Assembly (NCBI GenBank): GCA_015709315.1
Contig: JACCQI010000007.1
Coordinates: 1 to 64,000, forward strand
Source of the DNA: Desulfovibrionaceae bacterium
GTDB taxonomy: Bacteria > Desulfobacterota > Desulfovibrionia > Desulfovibrionales > Desulfovibrionaceae
Length of the DNA: 64,000 nucleotides
Reading direction: 5' to 3'
Position 1 is the first letter of the stretch. Each line of letters begins with the position of its first letter. The notes beneath the pieces were generated by a model. That model searched no databases, had not been told where the DNA came from, and was given only the letters and a program-made list of their open reading frames with translations. A program made the translations under genes and the position numbers. Positions 31,243 through 39,556 of this stretch are shown here, one piece after another.

Positions 31243-31928
31243 TCCGCCGTTTCCGGCTCGTCCGTGCCCGCGAGGGCTTCGCGGTCGAGTATGCGGATGG
31301 TCTTGCCGCTCGACTCTATCTGCTTTTCGCGATTGAACTTCTGGATGGTCCTGGACAGGGTTTCCGGGGTCACGCCGAGTATCTTGGCCAGCTCGCGGTG
31401 ATGGATGGGCAGGGTGAAGGGCTCGCCGGGCCGCGACGGCGCGCAGGATTCCGCATGGAGCAGAAAGGCCGCGATCCGCTGCCGCGTGTCCTGCAGGGCC
31501 AGGGACTCCACCATGTTCATGGCCTCCAGCAGCCTACTGGCCAGGACCTGCATGATCTTGAGCAGGAGCAGCGGTTCCCGGCGGGCCAGGTCCTCCATGG
31601 CCGAGGCCGGGATGTCGGCCACGCAGCTCGGCTCCAAGGCCGTGACGCTGACCGGATACGGCTGGTCCGTGAAGGCCGTGCAGAAACAGAAGGGCTGCCC
31701 TTCCTCGATGAGGTAGAGGGTCTGCTCCTTCCCCTCGGAATTGCTTCGAAAAATCTTCACCCGGCCGGACAGGATGATGTAGAACGCCTGGATCTTTTCG
31801 GACTGGCTGACGATGCGTTCGCCCGCCTTGTACTCGGCAATCCGGGCGCGGTCCGCCAGCGCCTGGACCGCGTCCTCGTCCAGCCCCGAAAACAGGGGCA
31901 CCCGGCGGAGCAACCGTACGTTATCCAT
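31239..31928 (-). CDS. Crp/Fnr-family transcriptional regulator
   Basis: 229 residues: N-terminal cyclic-nucleotide-binding-like beta roll (about 10-120), long dimer helix, and C-terminal winged HTH (HRELAKILGVTPETLSRTIQKF at about 180-200). The recognition helix has E-x-x-S-R as in FNR, which reads TTGA half-sites; such a site (TTGAC-N4-ATCAA) lies 22 bp upstream of its own start, in the divergent promoter of the cytochrome operon. It lacks the N-terminal cysteine set of true FNR, so the signal is not an Fe-S cluster of the FNR type; haem or another ligand is possible. Likely controls the divergent operon and itself. Confidence 0.9.
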   Translation of the reverse strand: MDNVRLLRRVPLFSGLDEDAVQALADRARIAEYKAGERIVSQSEKIQAFYIILSGRVKIFRSNSEGKEQTLYLIEEGQPFCFCTAFTDQPYPVSVTALEPSCVADIPASAMEDLARREPLLLLKIMQVLASRLLEAMNMVESLALQDTRQRIAAFLLHAESCAPSRPGEPFTLPIHHRELAKILGVTPETLSRTIQKFNREKQIESSGKTIRILDREALAGTDEPETAD

Positions 31929-31949
31929 GTATTAATTTTCCCACAAAAA

Positions 31950-31963
31950 TTGACGCCCATCAA
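31950..31963. promoter_or_regulatory. FNR-type operator TTGAC-N4-ATCAA in the divergent promoter
   Basis: TTGACGCCCATCAA, one mismatch from the FNR consensus TTGAT-N4-ATCAA. Its centre (31956.5) is 41.5 bp before a start predicted 7 bp after the TATAGT box at 31986-31991. That is the standard position for a class II activator, directed at the cytochrome operon on the + strand. It is also 22 bp from the regulator start codon, so self-repression is possible. Confidence 0.65.
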
Positions 31964-31985
31964 TGCATTATTTTAATAATCTAAG

Positions 31986-31991
31986 TATAGT
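31986..31991 (+). promoter_or_regulatory. -10 box of the cytochrome operon
   Basis: TATAGT in AT-rich DNA with no good -35 hexamer, as expected for an activator-dependent promoter; the FNR-type site occupies the -35 zone. Confidence 0.5.
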
Positions 31992-32036
31992 TTATATGTG
32001 AATATTCTCTAACTGCTTATAAAAACTGGAGGAACC

Positions 32037-32936
32037 ATGAAACTGACACGCCGAGGCTTTTTGGGCGCGGTCGGGGCCGCGGGGGTGGCCGCCGCAGCGC
32101 CGAATAACGCGCAGGCATGGCAATCCAAGGCGCCGCCGGACCCTTACGGCTGCCTGGTGGACCTGACCCGCTGCATCGGCTGCCGCAAGTGCGAGCAGGC
32201 GTGCAACGAGGTGAACCGACTGCCGGAACCCGCCGTCCGCTTTGACGACCTGACGGTCCTGGACGCCAAGCGCCGCCCGGACCACGACACGTTCACCGTC
32301 ATCAACCGATACTACCCCGGCCGGCTGGACGACCGGGCCAAGCCCGCCCCCACCTTCGTCAAGGTGCAATGCATGCACTGCCAGGACCCTGCCTGCGTAT
32401 CCGCCTGCATCACCGGCGCCCTGACCAAGGAGGACAACGGCGCGGTCCACTACGACGTCGGCAAGTGCATCGGCTGCCGGTACTGCATGGCCGCCTGTCC
32501 CTTCGAAATTCCGGCCTACGAGTACCATGACCCGATCACGCCGAGGGTCCGCAAATGCACCTTCTGCTTCGAGCGCATCTCCAAGGAGGGCGGCAAGCCG
32601 GGCTGCGCCTCCATCTGTCCGGTGGAGGCCATCACCTTCGGCAGGCGCAACGAGCTGCTGCTTCTGGCCAAGAAGCGCATCGAGAACGACCCCGGCAAAT
32701 ACGTGGACCGCGTCTACGGCGAAAAGGAAGTGGGCGGCACGAGCTGGCTCTACGTTTCAAACGTGGATTTCGAGAAGGTCGGCTTCCAGAAGCTGCCCGA
32801 ACAGCCCATGCCCGGCATCACCGAGACCATTCAAAGCTCGCTGTTCAGCTACCTCTGGTCCCCGCTGGCCCTGTTCGGCGTGCTCGGAGCCGTCATGGGG
32901 CTGACCGGACGGAAGGAGGAAAACCATGACGCATAA
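32037..32936 (+). CDS. Tat-exported 4x[4Fe-4S] ferredoxin subunit (HybA/DmsB-like)
   Basis: 299 residues. Twin-arginine signal [18 protein letters not shown] at the N-terminus, so it is folded before export. Four cysteine groups: [36 protein letters not shown], and [21 protein letters not shown]-terminal hydrophobic helix (about 272-292, [17 protein letters not shown]) anchors it in the membrane as in HybA. It should pass electrons between the HybB-like quinone-binding protein and the multihaem cytochrome encoded next. GGAGG lies upstream of the ATG. Its stop overlaps the next start region. Confidence 0.95.
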   Translation: MKLTRRGFLGAVGAAGVAAAAPNNAQAWQSKAPPDPYGCLVDLTRCIGCRKCEQACNEVNRLPEPAVRFDDLTVLDAKRRPDHDTFTVINRYYPGRLDDRAKPAPTFVKVQCMHCQDPACVSACITGALTKEDNGAVHYDVGKCIGCRYCMAACPFEIPAYEYHDPITPRVRKCTFCFERISKEGGKPGCASICPVEAITFGRRNELLLLAKKRIENDPGKYVDRVYGEKEVGGTSWLYVSNVDFEKVGFQKLPEQPMPGITETIQSSLFSYLWSPLALFGVLGAVMGLTGRKEENHDA

Positions 32937-34089
32937 GCCAACTCCGGTGGACAGGCCCTTCTGGACGCCCGGCACCCTGGTCATGCTGGCCCTCATGATC
33001 GCGGCGGCAGTGACCCTGGTGATCCGCTACACCTACGGGCTTTCCGCCGTCAGCAACCTGAACAACCACTACCCCTGGGGCATCTGGATCGGCCTGGACG
33101 TGGCCTCCGGCGTGGCCCTGGCCGCGGGCGGCTTCACCACCGCCTTCCTGGCCCACATCATGGGCCGCCACTACTACGAGGCGGTCACCCGGCCCGCCCT
33201 GCTGACCGCCGCGCTGGGCTACACCTTCGTGGCCCTCGCGGTGAGCATCGACATCGGCCGGACCTGGGCCATCTGGAAGCCCGTGTTCTACCAGAACCAC
33301 AACTCCGCGCTGTTCGAGGTGGCCATGTGCGTCATGGTCTACGTCACGGTGCTCTGGATCGAGTTCATTCCCGTGCTGGCCGAACGCCTTGGAAAGAAAA
33401 TTCCCCTGCTGGCGTTCCTCGACCGCACGCTGGACAAGACCATGTGGGTCTTCATCATCCTCGGGGTGGTGCTCTCCTGCATGCACCAGTCCAGCCTGGG
33501 AACCCTGCTGGTCATCGCCCCGACCAAGGTGTCGCCCCTGTGGTACACCCCGTTCCTGCCGCTGCTCTTCCTGACGTCGGCGTTCGCCGTGGGCTATCCC
33601 ATGGTCGTCGTGGAAACGACCATCGCCACGTCGTCGCTCAAGCTGGAGTCGGAAATGAACGTCCTGACCCCGCTGTCCAAAATCACCGTCCTGCTGCTGG
33701 GCATCTACATGGTCCTCAAGATCGGGGACCTCGTCCTGCGCGGGGCGTACGTCACCCTGCTGGACGGCTCGGCGCAGTCCACCGCCTTCCTGGTGGAGGT
33801 GGGACTGGGCGTGGTCATTCCCTGGATCATGCTGCTGTTCAAGGCGGTCCGCCAATCCAGGCGGCTGCTCTTCACGACGGCGCTGATGATCGTCCTGGGC
33901 GTCATGCTCAACCGATTCAACGTGTTCGTGGTCTCGTTCAAGGCACCCTACGCCACGCATCCGTACTACCCGGCCATCGGCGAGATTCTCGTCACCGTCG
34001 GGGCCGTGGCCACGATCTTCTTCCTCTACCGGGTATTCGTCACACACTTCCCGGTGCTCTCCGCACAACGACAGGAGGTTTCCCGATGA
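32926..34089 (+). CDS. NrfD/HybB-family integral membrane subunit
   Basis: 387 residues, about ten transmembrane helices. [25 protein letters not shown] near residue 45 and [31 protein letters not shown] near 185-215 are signatures of HybB-type NrfD proteins, which exchange electrons and protons with menaquinone. It overlaps the ferredoxin gene by 11 bp and the cytochrome gene by 4 bp (ATGA), so the three products are made together and presumably form one complex. Quinol oxidation is the more likely direction if the cytochrome is a reductase. Confidence 0.94.
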   Translation: MTHKPTPVDRPFWTPGTLVMLALMIAAAVTLVIRYTYGLSAVSNLNNHYPWGIWIGLDVASGVALAAGGFTTAFLAHIMGRHYYEAVTRPALLTAALGYTFVALAVSIDIGRTWAIWKPVFYQNHNSALFEVAMCVMVYVTVLWIEFIPVLAERLGKKIPLLAFLDRTLDKTMWVFIILGVVLSCMHQSSLGTLLVIAPTKVSPLWYTPFLPLLFLTSAFAVGYPMVVVETTIATSSLKLESEMNVLTPLSKITVLLLGIYMVLKIGDLVLRGAYVTLLDGSAQSTAFLVEVGLGVVIPWIMLLFKAVRQSRRLLFTTALMIVLGVMLNRFNVFVVSFKAPYATHPYYPAIGEILVTVGAVATIFFLYRVFVTHFPVLSAQRQEVSR

Positions 34090-36245
34090 GAACCAACGTG
34101 ATCCGGGTCCTGGCCACCGCGGTCCTTATGGCGGTCCTGGGAGCGTCGGCCGCCCTGGCCGCCACGCCCCCTCCGGCCGGGGACGCCAAGCCCGTTGAGA
34201 AGTCCCGCAAGGACCTGACGCCCATGCCCGAGGGCTGGACGGCCCTGCGCCAGGAGGAGGCCATAAAGCAGGCCCACAAGCAGTACCCCTTCGTCGAGGA
34301 CGTGCTCATGGAGGACCTGCCGCTCCGGCAGCAGCGCCTGCGCAACATGGGCATCGGGTACAAGGACATCAAGCAGAGCTACATCCTGCTGGACAGCCCG
34401 TACGTGGACACCTACGAAAAGCAGTACGATCCCGTCCGGTTCATGCATTCAAAGCACGCGGCATCGCTGGACGGCGACTGCGCCGCCTGCCACCACTACC
34501 GGCCCGCCGATCCCAACGCGCCCGAAACCGTGTCCTGCCGGTCCTGCCACCAGGACACGCGCACCGACGCGAACACCGAGCGCATCGGGCTGAAGGCCGC
34601 CTATCACATGCAATGCATGAACTGCCATGAGCAGATGAAGAAGGGACCCGTCAACTGCGTGGGCTGCCACACCAAGCGCAGCGTGGACCACAAGGAGCTG
34701 GTCAGGCTGCCCGAGAACCCGAAGCCGCAGGAAGTGACGGCGGAATGCCTCCGCTGCCACCAGGAAGCGGGCGACGACATGCTGGCCACGGCCCACTGGC
34801 TGTGGCGCGGGCCGTCCCCCTACACGACCGAACACAGAAAGAGCGTCATGTCGGGCAAGGGGACAACGACGCTCAACAACTTCTGAATATCCCCCATCAG
34901 CAACGAGGCTCGTTGCACATCATGCCATGCGGGATACGGTTGGAAGGACGCTTCCTTCGACTTCACCAACAAGGAAAACATCGACTGCCTGGTCTGCCAC
35001 GACACCACCGGCAGCTACAAGAAGGCCCCGCCCAAGGCCGGCATGCCCGACCCCAAGGTGGACCTGACCTACGTGGCGAAGAACGTCGGCCCCACGAGCC
35101 GCAAGACCTGCGGGACGTGCCACTTCAGCGGCGGCGGCGGCGACGCCGTCAAGCACGCGGACATGAGCGCCGACCTGTACTGGCCGAGCCAGACCTGCGA
35201 CGTCCACATGGGAGGCTACGACTTCTCCTGCGTGGAATGCCACCAGACCCGAAACCACAAGATATCGGGCCGGTCCACCTCCGCGCCCGTGGCCGAGGGT
35301 TCGCGGGCCTGCGAAGACTGCCACACGGCCAAGCCCCACTACGGCGACACCCTGCTCGATCATCACCTGAACAAGCACTGCGCCACCGTGGCCTGCAACA
35401 CCTGCCATTCACCCGTGTATTCCAAGTGCGCCCCCACCAAGACCTGGTGGGACTGGTCCACCGCCGGAAACAAGAAGCGCGAAGTGAAGAAGGACAAGTA
35501 CGGCAAGGTCGACTACGACTGGAAGAAGGGCGACTTCCTCTGGAAGGAGTCCGCCAAGCCGGAATACGCCTGGTACAACGGGTTCACCAAGCGGCTGCTG
35601 CTCGGCGATCCCATCGACCCCGAGGCCAAGGGCTTCGGGCCCGGCGAGGATCTGACCTATGAACAGAAGCGGCAGCTCGTGCAGACCCGCATCACCGAGC
35701 CGGTGGGTTCCATGCGGGACCCGCACTCGCGGATCACGCCGTTCAAGATCATGTCCGGCATCCAGCCCGCCGACGCCCAGCACAGGTACCTGCTGATCCC
35801 CCACCTGTACCCGTACGACAAGGAGGACACCACAGCGTACTGGAAGCACGCCGACTGGCAAAAGGCGTTCACCGAAGGCATGCAAAAGGCCGGGCTGCCC
35901 TACAGCGGCGAATACATGTGGGTGGCCACCACCATGTACTGGCGCATCGAGCACGAGGTCATGCCCAGGGAAAACGCCCTCTCCTGCGTACACTGCCACG
36001 AGAGCCTGAAGGGCGAGCAGGGCTGCGACCGCTGCCACCAGGATTCGCGCGGATCCAAGTTCCGCCAACTGGCGGAACAGGGCACGGACTTCCAGCTGTT
36101 GCAGATGATGGGCCGGGACGTGGGCGACCTGATCGGCTCCACCGACTACATCGACTTCAAGAAGCTGGGCTACAAGGGCGATCCCATCATCCACGGCGGG
36201 CGCTTCAAGAAGCTCCCCCTGGGATTCGGGACCGCGAACAAGTAG
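34086..36245 (+). CDS. Selenocysteine-containing 13-haem cytochrome c, OTR-like (UGA at 34884-34886)
   Basis: 719 residues if TGA 34884-34886 is read as selenocysteine (residue 267); otherwise two broken frames, 266 residues and the rest. Signal peptide 1-26. Thirteen CXXCH motifs, starting at residues 132, 151, 177, 191, 221, 277, 301, 342, 382, 409, 437, 634 and 647. Residues 112-200 look like a tetrahaem c3-type domain; from 221 on (CLRCH, HWLW, GKGTTTLNNF-U, CTSCHAGYGWKD, KTWWDW) it resembles octahaem tetrathionate reductases, which also reduce nitrite and hydroxylamine in vitro. The Sec falls between the first and second OTR haem motifs, where I expect the active-site Cys. A SECIS-like hairpin follows the TGA, and the only ATG after it with a long frame (35043) has no ribosome-binding site. 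Substrate unknown. A nonsense mutation is the alternative. Confidence 0.85.
34884..34916 (+). promoter_or_regulatory. UGA Sec codon with bacterial SECIS hairpin
   Basis: TGA (34884-34886), 13 nt, then GCAACGA-GGC-TCGTTGC (34900-34916): 7-bp perfect stem, 3-nt loop beginning with GG, loop start 21 nt after the TGA. Bacterial SECIS elements lie within the reading frame just downstream of UGA and carry a G early in the apical loop, as here. selA and selB are in the same window. Confidence 0.75.
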
Positions 36246-36263
36246 CCGCCAACCCGATAACCG

Positions 36264-36299
36264 AACGGCCCCGGAACATCTGTTCCGGGGCCGTTTTCT
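36264..36299 (+). terminator. Terminator of the cytochrome operon
   Basis: AACGGCCCCGGAACA-TC-TGTTCCGGGGCCGTT, 15-bp perfect stem followed by TT and CTTTT, 19 bp after the cytochrome stop. Confidence 0.92.
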
Positions 36300-36353
36300 T
36301 TTCGGTAAGGCCGGGCTGCGGCCGTGGCGGGCATGCCGCCCGGCGCACAACGG

Positions 36354-36914
36354 TTATTTGGGAGCGGACCCCTTGATCTCGATCCGCCGGGCCGCGGGTT
36401 CGACGGTGCCGGTCCTCGGCATGGTGATGCGCAAAACCCCCTTGTCGAGCTTGGCCGCGATCTTTTCCCTGTCCGCGTCCTCCGGGATGTTCAGGACCCG
36501 ACGGAAGGAGCCGTAGGAGCGCTCGAGCCGGTAGTAGCCCTTGTCCTCGGTCTTGGTCTCGCGCTCCTTTTCGGCGGACAGGATCAGAACGTCGTCCCGG
36601 ATTTCCAGGGTCAGATCCTTTTCCTCCATGCCCGGCAATTCCGCCTCGACCACATACTCGTCTTCGGTGCCGTACACGTCGACCCTCGGCTTGAAGGCCG
36701 CCTGCATGAAGGGTCCGTCCCCCTTTTTCGGCGTGCCGCCCGGCCGGGCGAGGCCGAATTCGGGGAACATGGAACCGACCAGACGATCGAATTCCGCGTG
36801 GAACCGATCGAGCGGCGACGCGCCGTCCCGTTCCGTCCGTTCGACAGGGAGCGTCTTTTCCTGTTCGTCTTCCTTCTTGAACCAATTCCATGGATTCAGC
36901 TTGGTAGCATTCAT
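36354..36914 (-). CDS. Hsp20/alpha-crystallin small heat-shock protein
   Basis: 186 residues, ATP-independent holdase chaperone in the cytoplasm. Polar N-terminal arm (about 1-75, with PLDRFHAEFDRLVGSMFPEFG), alpha-crystallin domain (about 77-175: PRVDVYGTEDEYVVEAELPGMEEKDLTLEIRDDVLILSAEKE, then YGSFRRVLNIPEDAD), and the A-x-x-x-NGVL-like strand as AKLDKGVLRITMPR. GGAGG lies 6 nt before the ATG. A TTGACA/TATTGG promoter is visible upstream. It converges on the cytochrome operon, separated by that operon's terminator. Confidence 0.95.
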   Translation of the reverse strand: MNATKLNPWNWFKKEDEQEKTLPVERTERDGASPLDRFHAEFDRLVGSMFPEFGLARPGGTPKKGDGPFMQAAFKPRVDVYGTEDEYVVEAELPGMEEKDLTLEIRDDVLILSAEKERETKTEDKGYYRLERSYGSFRRVLNIPEDADREKIAAKLDKGVLRITMPRTGTVEPAARRIEIKGSAPK

Positions 36915-36954
36915 AGCATCCTCCTAGATGATTGAAGTGTTCCGAATCAAGATT

Positions 36955-36982
36955 CCAATAATCCCGGCCTGCCTCTTGTCAA
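36955..36982 (-). promoter_or_regulatory. Putative promoter of the Hsp20 gene
   Basis: On the minus strand TTGACA (36977-36982), a 16-bp spacer and TATTGG (36955-36960), about 40 bp before the start codon. No CIRCE element or clear sigma-32 box was found. Confidence 0.4.
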
Positions 36983-37176
36983 CGGTTCCATCGAGCTTTT
37001 TTCCCGTCCCCAACAGCACCGGCAGGCCTAGGACGCCGGCTGCGGAAGCCTCGGAAAAATGCAACTGTTATATTAATTAATACAATCAATTACACCCACT
37101 CAAACCACGGCATGTTCCGCACGTCCGCGCCCAGTCTTCCCTTTACAATCGTTTCCACTCTTTGATAGGAAGCCCC

Positions 37177-38322
37177 ATGCCGAAAATGACGTTCGCCATC
37201 CCCTGCTACAATATGGAACCGTGGCTGCCGGTCTGCATCGAATCCTGCCTGCGCCAGACCGAACCGGACATCGAGGTCCTGGTGGTCGACGACGGATCGA
37301 CGGACGGGTCCGCGGCCATCGCCGACCACTACGCGGCCGGGGACGCCCGCGTCCGGGTCATCCATCAGGACAACCAGGGGCACGGCAAGGCCCGCCAGGT
37401 GGCCCAGGACAACGCAACGGGCGAATTCGTCCTGTTCCTGGACGCGGACGACTTCATCGACAAGAACACGGTCAGGGACATGGTGGGCGTGGCCGAGCGG
37501 GACGGCGTGGACGCGGTCTGCGGCAATGCCGTGGTCTTCTCGGACAAAACCTTCAACTCGCGCAAATACTTTTATCATCCCCCGGCCTCCGGGCTGACCT
37601 TCGACGATCCCCGGTACTGGAGGTCCAAGGTGGCCTGGCGGTGGATCATCCGCCGGGACGTGCTCGTGCGGCACGCCCTGAAGCACCCGCCCTACAAGTC
37701 CGGCCAGGACTTCTGCTTCATGCTCGAAGTGCTTACGCGCATCGACGGCTTTTCCCAGTGCGGCAGCTTCTTCTACTTCTTCCGCCAGGAGCACAAACCC
37801 AACCACATGTCCCTGGACACGCTGATCAACCACCAGTTCGCCAGCTTCCGCACCGCCAAGGACATCCTGCTGGATGCCGGACGCGTCAAGCCCGTGATCA
37901 AGTTTCTCCAGGAAATGTACTTCCGGGACACCAGGAAGATCGCCGTTCGACTGCCCGACGAGGGCGCGCAATGGGGCATCAAATGGCTGGACGTGAGCCT
38001 GCGCATATTCAAGGGACTGAAGCCGGAATACTTCACCGCCGAATACCTGCGCCCCGAAGTGAAGTGCGACCGGGACTTCGTCCCCCTGGCCCTGGCCCTG
38101 TGCCGCCAGGACAAGCAGGCCGCCCTGTCGCTCCTGAACAGCTACACGCCGGCGCCCAACGCCATCGGCCACATCATGGCCTCGGACAAGGAACGCAGCC
38201 GCTTCCACACCTGGCGGCGGCGGCTCAAGGCGCAGCTCAAGCCCCTGTCCCTCAGGACGCGGCTCGCTCAGCGCCAACTGGAAAAACTGGCCGAAGACAG
38301 GCTGCGAACCCTGCGCCGATAA
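37177..38322 (+). CDS. Family 2 glycosyltransferase
   Basis: 381 residues. GT-A fold of family GT2 at the N-terminus: MTFAIPCYNMEPWLPVCIESCL, VVDDGSTDGSA, and the DXD-type LDADDFID at about 93-100. The C-terminal half (about 230-381) is helical with a basic end (RRRLKAQLKPLSLRTRLAQRQL) that may contact the membrane. The acceptor cannot be predicted. ATG 37177 has AGGAAG upstream. It precedes an SGNH-like protein and an MBOAT acyltransferase on the same strand (80-bp gap), which suggests building and O-acylating a surface polysaccharide or glycan. Confidence 0.9.
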   Translation: MPKMTFAIPCYNMEPWLPVCIESCLRQTEPDIEVLVVDDGSTDGSAAIADHYAAGDARVRVIHQDNQGHGKARQVAQDNATGEFVLFLDADDFIDKNTVRDMVGVAERDGVDAVCGNAVVFSDKTFNSRKYFYHPPASGLTFDDPRYWRSKVAWRWIIRRDVLVRHALKHPPYKSGQDFCFMLEVLTRIDGFSQCGSFFYFFRQEHKPNHMSLDTLINHQFASFRTAKDILLDAGRVKPVIKFLQEMYFRDTRKIAVRLPDEGAQWGIKWLDVSLRIFKGLKPEYFTAEYLRPEVKCDRDFVPLALALCRQDKQAALSLLNSYTPAPNAIGHIMASDKERSRFHTWRRRLKAQLKPLSLRTRLAQRQLEKLAEDRLRTLRR

Positions 38323-38402
38323 GGCGGGGACCATTGAAAGCCGACACCAATGCATATAACCAGCCACTCCGCCAGGCCCCAAAGCGGCCCGTTTGAGAAA
38401 CG

Positions 38403-39554
38403 ATGAAACCGATCAAGACATACCTCAAGAATTTCGGGATCTTCCTGATAAGCTTCATCGTGTTCATCGAGATCGGCTGCCTTTTCTACATCCGCTACAT
38501 CAACCAGGCCATCCCCCTGCCCACATATCGGATCGTGGACGCCAACAACAACTTCTGGGCCAACCTGAACGAACACTTCGGCACTTGGCACGCGCCCAAT
38601 TCCTCGTACCTGCACAACAAGTCCTGCTTCGTGGTCGAGTACCGGGCCAACTCGCTGGGCATGCGCGACCGGGAACGGACCCGCCGAAACGAGAGCGGCA
38701 AACCCAGGGCCGTGGTCATGGGCGACTCCTTCGTGGAAGGCTGGGGCAACGACCTCGGCGACCGGCTGACCGACCACCTGGAGGCGGACCTCGACAGGGA
38801 GTTTCTCAACTTCGCCACCTCCGGCTACTTCGGGACCATCCAGGAGTGGCTGCAATACAAGTACATGATCAAGCAGTTCGACCATGACGTGGTGCTCATC
38901 GGCGTCCTGCCGCACAACGACTTCCAGGACAATCACGTCAGCCGGTCCGACACCCTGAAGCGCCGCCCCTACCTGCGCGGCACCTACCCGAACTACGAAC
39001 TCTTCTATTCCCGGGATAAGCTCTATATCCGCGACAAGACGCCGGATTTCTTCAAGAGCTTCGACTTCACCCTGCGTGAATGGTCCAGCTTCTATCGGGT
39101 CATGCGCTACCTCGGCTCCTACCGCGTCCGCAACTTCGAGCTGCAGCCGCGCTGGGTCGCCGAGTACGACGACCATCCGGGCCGCGACCGCTCGGCCTAT
39201 TACGACTTCAAGCCCGCCGACTGGGACATCATGCGCTACTGCCTGGAACAGCTCGCCAAGGAAGTGGGCGACAAACCCCTGGTGGTCTTTTCCATTGCCA
39301 CCCACTCCGATTACGTGGCGCGCGAACAGCATGGCGGCCAAACCGCGCCCCTGACCAAGGAATTCCGCAAGCTGTCGAACGAACTCGGCTTCATATACTG
39401 CGACCTGCTCGAAGAGATGGCCACCCGGGGCTATGACGCCCAGGACGTCTTCTTCGTCTGCGACGACCACTGGAGCCCGGCGGGCAACCGGATCGCCGCC
39501 GACCTGCTCGAACCCTACGTGACGAAAGCGTTCAAACGGGCGGAGGCGAAGTAG
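38403..39554 (+). CDS. Membrane-anchored SGNH/GDSL-type protein (AlgJ/AlgX-like partner of MBOAT)
   Basis: 383 residues. One N-terminal transmembrane helix (about 9-31) places the rest in the periplasm. An SGNH-like fold is indicated by GDSFVEGWGND (nucleophile Ser near residue 108) and the late DDHWSPAGN (Asp-x-x-His type, about 353-361). Such proteins take acyl groups from an MBOAT protein and move them to a polysaccharide. The MBOAT gene follows after 2 bp, in keeping with this. Start at 38403; the neighbouring glycosyltransferase is upstream. Confidence 0.82.
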   Translation: MKPIKTYLKNFGIFLISFIVFIEIGCLFYIRYINQAIPLPTYRIVDANNNFWANLNEHFGTWHAPNSSYLHNKSCFVVEYRANSLGMRDRERTRRNESGKPRAVVMGDSFVEGWGNDLGDRLTDHLEADLDREFLNFATSGYFGTIQEWLQYKYMIKQFDHDVVLIGVLPHNDFQDNHVSRSDTLKRRPYLRGTYPNYELFYSRDKLYIRDKTPDFFKSFDFTLREWSSFYRVMRYLGSYRVRNFELQPRWVAEYDDHPGRDRSAYYDFKPADWDIMRYCLEQLAKEVGDKPLVVFSIATHSDYVAREQHGGQTAPLTKEFRKLSNELGFIYCDLLEEMATRGYDAQDVFFVCDDHWSPAGNRIAADLLEPYVTKAFKRAEAK

Positions 39555-39556
39555 CC

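Noticed and set aside
35043-36245. Separate cytochrome gene starting at ATG 35043
   Set aside because: There is no ribosome-binding site or signal peptide before it, and the same frame upstream already encodes two more haem motifs (CTSCH, CLVCH) back to the TGA. It is the 3' part of the gene starting at 34086.
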